Source: Blasia pusilla (Eukaryota > Marchantiophyta > Marchantiopsida > Blasiales). Taken from it: DNA of 64,000 bases. Shown here one piece after another: positions 57,568 through 64,000 of this stretch (positions are counted from its first letter, which is position 1; every line of letters starts with the position of its first letter). The position numbers were made by a program, and so were the translations under genes. Under the pieces are notes generated by a model. It was not told the origin of the DNA. It ran no database searches and saw only the letters and a program-made list of their open reading frames with translations. The DNA is taken from contig CM114271.1 of the NCBI GenBank assembly GCA_050084515.1, positions 30,318,001-30,382,000 on the forward strand, given 5' to 3'.

Positions 57568-57711
57568 CTATGTACATCAAGGATACATCCATTGTCCATG
57601 AGGAACCCTAGTGAGAGGTGGCGTCAAGCATGCCATATGCCATCCTCTCGAACATCCATCACAAACTAGCATAGTGGCTGCACCACGGGCAGAACCACAC
57701 AACATACATCA
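57568..57711 (-). pseudogene. PHD finger of element 3
   Basis: 'CMLCGSARGAATMLVCDGC', then H and C ('WHMACLTPPL') and a degraded last pair (C changed to Y, then a stop). Ends with TAG (57570-57568). A TGA replaces a probable CGA just before the first Cys. Confidence 0.75.
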
Positions 57712-57884
57712 CAAGCCTGCACGAACTACTGCTAAGCTCGGATCAACTGTATCGTCAATGTTTGGAAGGTGACACGGCGCACAGTTACGCACATGATCCT
57801 TCCAAACCATATCATTGCGCCCCTCCAATAAGAGAACACCTCATGGCAAAACCTCATGCACTCTCAAGATGGTGCGCCTTGTAG

Positions 57885-58880
57885 TCACATCCAACGTCGT
57901 GAGCTTCGTCTGCTGCAAGTAGACATAATCTCCGTGTTAAAACCTCCGGATAGGATGAAACCACCTCCCCGAATAGTCGCATACCTCAACGTATCCCGAT
58001 GTTGCGCAATCGCCAAGTTCTCAAACGCCATGGGCATCACTCTCCGAAACAACTCAACCGTGTGAGAACATGCTTGCATCCATACATCAGGATCATCAAG
58101 GTTCAACACCTCACCAACATCTTGACGAATAGTTTTAGGTAAATCTCGCTCTCGTCCAAACAAAAGCAAGTACGGTGAGAAAGATGCTAAGGATGTCTGC
58201 CTGCTGAATTTGTATCCCATCGCCAACCACGGCAACTAGAGATCCCAATCTCCTAGGTGACCTCTCTGCAAGCCATACTTGCGTAGTCCTCTCTTCATCA
58301 TCTACACAACCCGCTCCCCTATTCTATCCACCTCAAGATGATCTCGCGAAGTAGTGCGGTGGTCGATCAATGCCTGATGACACAAGGCCTAAAACTCCCC
58401 GCGGAACGCTGTACCCTGGTCTGTCAACACCTCAACTGGTATGCCGTAATGACTCAACACTCAATCTAGGAAGGCATATGCTAATCCCTCACTCGCTTTG
58501 TTAGGCAATGCAATGAACTCTATCCACTTTGAGAAGTGCTCAATCATCACCAACAGATAACGACTATGACGCTCTGTCAAAGGCAAAGGTCCTGCAAAAT
58601 CCAAACTCCATCTATAACCTAAACTCATGATCAAAAGTGGATGCAACTGTGGAGTCGGAGCATTGAACGATGCTCGGACTCAATCATACACCATACATCT
58701 AGCAACAAAGTGATAAACATAAGTCTGCATGCCTCGCCACCAATACTGAATCTGGAGCAAGTTATACGTCCCCTTCACTCCAAAATGACCCAACTCCTCG
58801 TGGGCATGATGCACCAAACGTGCTCTCTGCAAAGAATGAGGAACTACACGCACTCTACCATCCTCCCACACTCGCAACAC
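57885..58880 (-). pseudogene. Integrase of element 3
   Basis: 'HAHEELGHFGVKGTYNLLQIQYWW', 'YRWSLDFAGPLPLTERHSRY' and, after a frameshift, 'DDPDVWMQACSHTVELFRRV' with the post-core block. Stops at several points. Confidence 0.8.
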
Positions 58881-59277
58881 ATGTGCTCCCTCCCACCCGA
58901 ACCATCTGGCTCACTCTAGGATCCGATCCCGCTCTCTAGCACCCATTGTGCTCGTGACGCTGCCAGTATGTAGGTACTCCAAGACCACTCCATCGTCATG
59001 AATGTCTCGGCCACCTGTTATCTCCTCACCGGCCTCTGCATCTAAGGACTCTCTATCAGACCTCGCCATCGAAGTCTCAAAAATTTGGTTGTCCATAGCT
59101 AACAAGCCCAAATAGGCTCGCCAAATAGGTTGACACATGCCATCCTAGCACCAACTCCTCATCACTCTCACCATGCCAACGAGCTCCAGTCGCATCTCGC
59201 CAACTCGGGCATGGATTACGGCTCAAACCATCTGCATCTTGGTTGAGCGTCCCAAGTCTATGCACCACTTGGAAGAC

Positions 59278-59637
59278 TTACTCCTGCAACAAAAGAGCCC
59301 ACCTTGCAAGCTTCCATGTAAGCTTGTCCGACTCCATCAACCACTTAAGTGGTTGATGATCAGTAATGATGGTAAAGGGATTGCCGAATTGATAACATCT
59401 GAAATGTGCGACAGCCCACACTACAGCCAAGCACTCACCCTCATACGAGCTATACTTCGCCTCTGCAGCGTTGTGCAAGTGAGTAGCGTAAGCCACCACG
59501 AACTCTCTACCATCATTGTCATGTTGGGTGAGCGTGGATCCAAGCCCCAACATGCTCCAATCGGTATGCAATTGGAAAGAATGCCTCTTAATCGGTTTCC
59601 TCAATATGGGCACGAACGTCAATCTGTCCTTGAGCAT
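59278..59637 (-). pseudogene. RNase H of element 3
   Basis: 119 open codons: 'HTDWSMLGLGSTLTQHDNDG', 'VVAYATHLHNAAEAKYSSYE' and 'TIITDHQPLKWLMESDKL'. Confidence 0.85.
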
Positions 59638-59699
59638 ATTAAATGCTCTCTCCTACTCATCCCCCTAGTGCCACTCCTGATCCACCTTGGTAAGCAAAG

Positions 59700-60486
59700 T
59701 CAGAGGATTCACAATTGAGCTAAAACCTTTGACGTACTGTCGATAGAAGTTCGCCAATCCCATGAATGCACAAACTCGACTCACATCTGTAAGGCGTGGA
59801 ATGCGTGAAATAGCCTCTACCTTCATCTGCTACACACCAAGGCCCCCTTAGTATATCGTATGACCCAAGTACTCAATGTGGTTGTAGTAGAACTTGCACT
59901 TGTATGGATGTAGCTTCAGCCCATGTAACTGCAATCGTCGAAAGACCTCCTCTAGATGTCGCTCATGCTCCTCAACGATGTCATCAATCTAACACCTAGC
60001 AAAATTGAGACATGCCAAGATCCTATCCATGACCCTCTGAAACTCAGGCGGGGCGTTCTTTAACCCAAATAGTAAGAACCGCCACTGGTACAAGCAATCC
60101 TTCATGTGAGGATCGATGCCCCAAAATACCATCTTCTGCCTGTCCTCCAATCTGACAGGAAAATGTTGGTATGAGGCTCAAAGATCTAACGAACTGAAGA
60201 CCTTTGCATGCCCAATAGCATCAAAGATCTCCTCAGGAGTGGGCATGGCATACCTATCGCACTTTGTTTCCCGATTGATAGGTTGGTTATCTCCACACAT
60301 CCGTCTATCCGTCTTATTGCCATGCACATCCTTCTTGGCAAGCATGACACTGGCAGATGCATACTCTCCATGCAACATCTCCACTAGTCCTGCGCCAACC
60401 AAGTCCTGGCTCCTACTCTCAATTAGAGCCCTTTCCATGTCACTGTACTTGGAGGCTCGTCGGAAGATTGGCGTGCCACTCAACAA
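59700..60486 (-). pseudogene. Reverse transcriptase of element 3
   Basis: The N-terminal part 'LSGTPIFRRASKYSDMERA', 'GHAKVFSSLDL' is in one frame (60486-60178). The palm region 60110-59880 is present but has lost frame, including a short deletion just before the YIDD position (around 59980). Confidence 0.75.
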
Positions 60487-60989
60487 CTCAATTCAAATCC
60501 TTGGACCCTTCAGCATACCCAAATTATGCATATTAAATGCAAAACAACTCCTATAACTCCAAGGGAACTGTTGTATCCGGTGCCGCTCTCCTCCTATCAA
60601 TTTAGGGCCTATATCTGGCTCCCAAGTGTCCATTGTAACTACGATAGGACTCTTCGGCGTGCGTGTCGGTGGTTGCTATGGTGGAACCCCATCTCGGACA
60701 ACAAAACTTGATTGCTCCCGTGTAGCCAACTACAAAATCGGATCTCCATTTGCAGTACCTGGAACCACGCTCAATGTTGTGGCTACCATCTTCTGGTGTA
60801 TCTGCAAAACATCCCAAGAAGTCCAAGGGTGTCTCTCCTGATTACCCCTGGTATGTCGATCTCCTCGGGTCTTGCCACCAGCCATTGCCTCAACCATCTC
60901 GGTAGGCATGGGGCTCACCAACGCAAATTTTGTGATCTGTCGCATCCTCAAACGACGTTGCTCAACTACTCCTAAACTGAAAATCCATG

Positions 60990-61965
60990 TCAAGCAATTT
61001 AGGTCCATCGCCTGACCCAAGACATGACATCATGATGCTTTCGATAGTGATGGCACTACCATCACTCATGTGGGGAATCCCATCGCTCACTCTCACTCAT
61101 CGGTGTTGGGCTCCACCAACCTCTGTACCTGGTCATCCCAAACCAAGCCAGGTCCGGCCTCCTTGAATGCATGGGAAGCAAAAAAACTCACCAATATGGG
61201 AAAGGCTACTTGTGGCATGCCAATCCTATTGACCACAGTCAAAGGCGGTCAATCATTATGCCTCACTACCTGTGATCAACGGTCCGGATCCAATATAGAA
61301 TCCACCAACAAATCAGAGGGACGCTCCATTCTCGCATAAACCCTCTTCAATATCTCATGTGGTACCAAGTTGGTCCACCAAAGACGCAGGCAATGTGCTC
61401 TAGAACCTACACTCTCCGCATCTAACAACAGTGACGGGCCAATCCATGCGCAGACTTGATGTGCACTTGTCACCACGCGGGACTTCGAATCGCCCAAAAT
61501 CGGCATATTCTCCAAAATGTATGTTGGAGAAGGAGGCTAATGCTCATGTAAATGTCGCAAGATCCGCATCATCTCCCAAAATAACATGGACCGAGTGTCA
61601 GATAACCCACTGCCTCGTTCAACACTCGATTGGCCCTGACACGGTCAACCAACAATGACCAAGTCTATGGTCCACTCCAAGTCCTGCGCCCCCAACAATG
61701 AAATATCCCTCGGTAGGGAACTCTAGTAATCTGGAATGGCGGATGCAGACAACAAGTTCAGAAAACAAAGGCATAACTGCATCACATGGTGAAGTGAAGC
61801 GCGCCTTGCAACATCATCTATCTCCACATATAGGTAATGTTGCACGCGCACTCCAATGTGCAAAAAAAGAGCTAACCCAGTGCTGATCCCTCCAAAGAGA
61901 TCCAACACCCGAATATCCTCCTCTGGGATGCACCACACAATCGGGGTGGTATCCAAAGGGGTCAT
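60990..61965 (-). pseudogene. DNMT of element 3 (stop beside the catalytic cysteine)
   Basis: Motif I VLDLFGGISTG (61908-61876) has the canonical GG. Motif II region is 'YLYVEIDDVARRASL'. Motif IV reads G-stop-PCQ, with TGA at 61647-61645 where element 1 has TGG. ENM replaces ENV (about 61513). 'SRAHCLRLWWTN' is the motif VIII region. The decay shows that the DNMT was in the family before elements 1 and 3 diverged. Confidence 0.85.
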
Positions 61966-62349
61966 AGCAGCACTCCTGCCTACATGGGGTTCCTCTGACC
62001 CATCACACTCTAGTGCAAACTTCTTGCTCGACGCGGTTACACATGCTCAGTGGCTAAGCGTCGAAGCTCCTCAATCAAGCCCCAAAGCGACACCTCTCCT
62101 CCTTGGACTGATACGGCTACTATGACACTCCTCTCCATAGAAATGTCAAGAACAGGAGTATCCTCTGCGTGGACATGTCCCTCAATCAAATCACTAGGCC
62201 AAGTGATGGCACTGCTAAATGCTGCTAAGGTCGCCATCTCTCCACGCCGTCGCTCGATCATTGCACCTGTGAATTGAATGGGTGATGACTTAAGGCGCCC
62301 ATCACCTGACTGCCATCCTGGTCTGTAGGACGCTGACTATTCCCAATAA

Positions 62350-62650
62350 TCAAGGGAAAACCCCATCGGGTATAAATATTGCTCCACCAACCAAGACGTC
62401 GTAGGACTCTGCATCAGTCATTATTGCCTTGGCTTGCACCACGGACTGATTTGTAGGATGTCCCTGGCGAATCCTCACTATGACCTCCTGTCGGGTGATA
62501 AATTGTGTGGTACTTGCTCCACCCAAGGATGTCTCTATCTGGAATGGATAACGCTCCACATTGGCTCTCCTCAAGCCTAATCCTCTTAATGACGCTTTCC
62601 CCAACATCATGGGTTGTGCTCTTTAATCCAACAAGAGGCAGTGCGGACTA
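62350..62650 (-). pseudogene. Aspartic protease of element 3
   Basis: 'LLLD-stop-RAQPMMLGKASLRGLGLRRANVE' (in parts): active-site block with the second and third positions of D-S/T-G lost. The C-terminal 'ESYDVLVGGAIFIPDG' is intact. Confidence 0.7.
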
Positions 62651-62699
62651 AAAGCTCTACCTCATGGACTCATCAACTGGAAGACCTCTCCCCGGTTAT

Positions 62700-63659
62700 C
62701 TAGCAAAAAAACACCAGGAGAAGCCATGGCACGCTCTATCGCGGGTCTAGCGGGCATTTCCGTCATCCTAGTAGTCGCAGCCTGCCATGAATCTTACGTG
62801 GATAGTCCAAGCATCAGCTCTAAGGGCAGGTCCATCACCTCCTCTGCAATCACCTATGAACGTGATGCAAGAACTCCAACTCCACGCTCATATAGCCTAG
62901 CGGCCAGCCTCGGTGGACGTACCTCCCAACGTCATAACATCGGAAGCAGAAAATAAAGGAGCTCGGTACACAATGGTGGTCGCCCCCAACAACGTGCTCG
63001 ACACATGCCCCTCCTGAGCATCAGCAATAGGAGTCGTCGCACTCGCTTCTCTCATCGCCCTCCATGCCTGCACACCAACAACATCACCAACTCTCGAGGA
63101 ACTCTGATAAGGACCCATCAATGGGGTTCTCATCGCCTAGGACAACGTGAAAGACTAAGGAAGCCTAGTCTGTTACTTGGCTTTCCCTCGCTATGGATCC
63201 AACTCTGCGGCTGCTCCATGCATCACAACTGCATTGGCCTCCATTTGGGCAACTACGCACATCTAACCAAGATCCTCTATATCTCTGGATGCTCCATATG
63301 ATGTCGATGCCACGGATCTGGCATCGGGTAACCTCAATTCCATAGCGGCAATCTGCTCCTCTAGATGCTGTATCCGAGTAGCCATCCCAGCCTCATGCCG
63401 AGCGTCTCCCTCAACACGTCTAGGTGGTGGGACTCTACCTCCTCCATGGGCAGATCCACCACCCTGTCGGGCAACTCCAGCTCCTTGTCCCCCAACGGGA
63501 CCACCTGTTGGACTATCTCTAGGCACACGTGGATCGGCTACTCGCTCTGGTGCCCTCTCTGGCCCTCGGTCCGGACGTAACTCAGGGTGTAAACTAAAAC
63601 ACGTGGCACATGTGTGACCATATCTCTGAAAATAGTCACACTGATAACCTCTTGGTGCA
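62700..63659 (-). pseudogene. gag/linker of element 3 (5' part cut by an insertion)
   Basis: Contains the coiled-coil block RIQHLEEQIAAMELRL (63526-63263 frame) and the knuckle-like 'CDYFQRYGHTCATC' (about 63640-63600). Cut at 63660 by the family-1 terminal unit. Confidence 0.7.
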
Positions 63660-64000
63660 TGTTGTGCGTATATATATCGCTACACAACATACATCGTTGG
63701 TCACATCTATACCACACAACATCGATCTTCTCCCCACACGGGTAGATCCAGACATGTATAAAAATTAACTCATACATATACATGGAGATCACACAACAAA
63801 AATAAAGAGTAGTAAAAACGGCACACTCGGCCTAAAACTCCACTCCTCAATCTACATCGGCATATCGAGCCTCGTCCACCCTACGTTATCAAGGAATCCG
63901 GACGCTAGCACCCTAGTCCTATCTCACACACATACAAGAGAGGTCCTCCAACGGCCCAACATAAGAAAGATGCCTTAGGAAAGCCATCTTCCTCTCTTAT
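63660..64000 (-). mobile_element. Terminal A-B segment of another family-1 element, runs off the window
   Basis: A (63660-63797, 138 bp, beginning TGTTGTGCG on the plus strand) is followed by B from 63798. It is very similar to 30773-31103, up to the hairpin before the TATA box. Inserted into the gag of element 3, so family 1 was active after element 3 landed. Whether it is a solo unit or a full element cannot be told here. Confidence 0.85.

Larger units (their letters stand above)
56617..63659 (-). mobile_element. Ty3 element 3 (family 2): DNMT and PHD present, 5' end outside the window
   Basis: Minus-strand order from the right is gag (63659 down), protease, DNMT, RT, RNase H, integrase, PHD, polypurine tract, A' (57388-57262), AT, B (57259 to about 56745), A (56744-56617). 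The layout repeats that of element 1 with unrelated B sequence. The left end TGTCGTGCGC abuts TCCA. The matching duplication would lie beyond the window, because another family-1 copy is inserted at 63660. The coding region is heavily mutated (stops in DNMT, RT, integrase). Confidence 0.85.

Noticed and set aside
1-64000. CRISPR arrays, bacterial operons or rRNA genes
   Set aside because: No regularly spaced repeats, no prokaryotic gene organisation and no rRNA sequence were seen.

Overview
The window is nuclear DNA of a land plant. It holds three host genes with plant-type exon/intron structure, and the rest is largely transposon sequence. The best-anchored host genes are a holocarboxylase synthetase (HCS1-like, 14127-16106, +) and an ENTH/VHS-type vesicle protein of the MTV1/TEPSIN family (49695-52935, -, five exons). 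The third (about 25453-18806, -) encodes LARGE/B4GAT1-like GT49 glycosyltransferase modules, apparently two in one transcript. From memory, GT49 proteins of this kind occur in mosses, lycophytes and streptophyte algae rather than flowering plants. That, plus introns of roughly 150-400 bases, suggests a bryophyte or lycophyte-grade plant. This is inference, not proof.

Layout. 1-4379: no recognisable gene. 4380-7560: a badly decayed Ty3 element (-) carrying a non-autonomous CACTA transposon (5485-6994) packed with TGACTCA-type motifs. 7561-13480: AT-rich repeat debris, a 643-bp solo retroelement terminal unit with a CGTT target duplication, and a small TA-flanked MITE. 14-26 kb: HCS1 and the GT49 gene. 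26-30.4 kb: GC-rich DNA with two tandem-repeat blocks, an unassigned broken gene and a MITE-like palindrome. 30773-39778: Ty3 element 1. 40903-47522: a plus-strand MULE-like transposase relic with Ty3 element 2 (41208-45246) nested in it. 49.7-54.2 kb: MTV1 gene and its pyrimidine-rich upstream region. 54.3-56.6 kb: AT-rich, unassigned. 56617-63659: Ty3 element 3, broken at 63660 by the terminal repeat of another family-1 copy that runs off the window.

The main discovery is this minus-strand Ty3 group. Its gene order is gag, aspartic protease, C5-cytosine DNA methyltransferase (DNMT), reverse transcriptase, RNase H, DDE integrase, PHD finger. The DNMT is present in element 1 (complete set of motifs), element 3 (decayed) and element 2 (C-terminal remnant). 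All three have the PHD finger at the end of pol.

The termini are unusual. The integrated copies are flanked by 4-bp duplications (CAAC, GGAC, CGTT) and have the order B-internal-A'-nn-B-A. Here B is 480 bp (family 1), A is about 130-138 bp, and nn is 2 bp. The polypurine tract abuts A', and the primer-binding position abuts the other end of B. The LTR defined by reverse transcription is therefore A-nn-B, whereas the ends defined by integration (TGTC...GACA) lie in its middle. This is a split-direct-repeat layout, known from tyrosine-recombinase elements (Ngaro/PAT type) but here with a DDE integrase and target duplications. In addition, the 14 nt just after B (39298-39285) are perfectly complementary to 14 nt lying about 30 nt downstream of the TATA box in the same B (39473-39460). 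That is the arrangement expected for Tf1-like self-priming in place of a tRNA primer.
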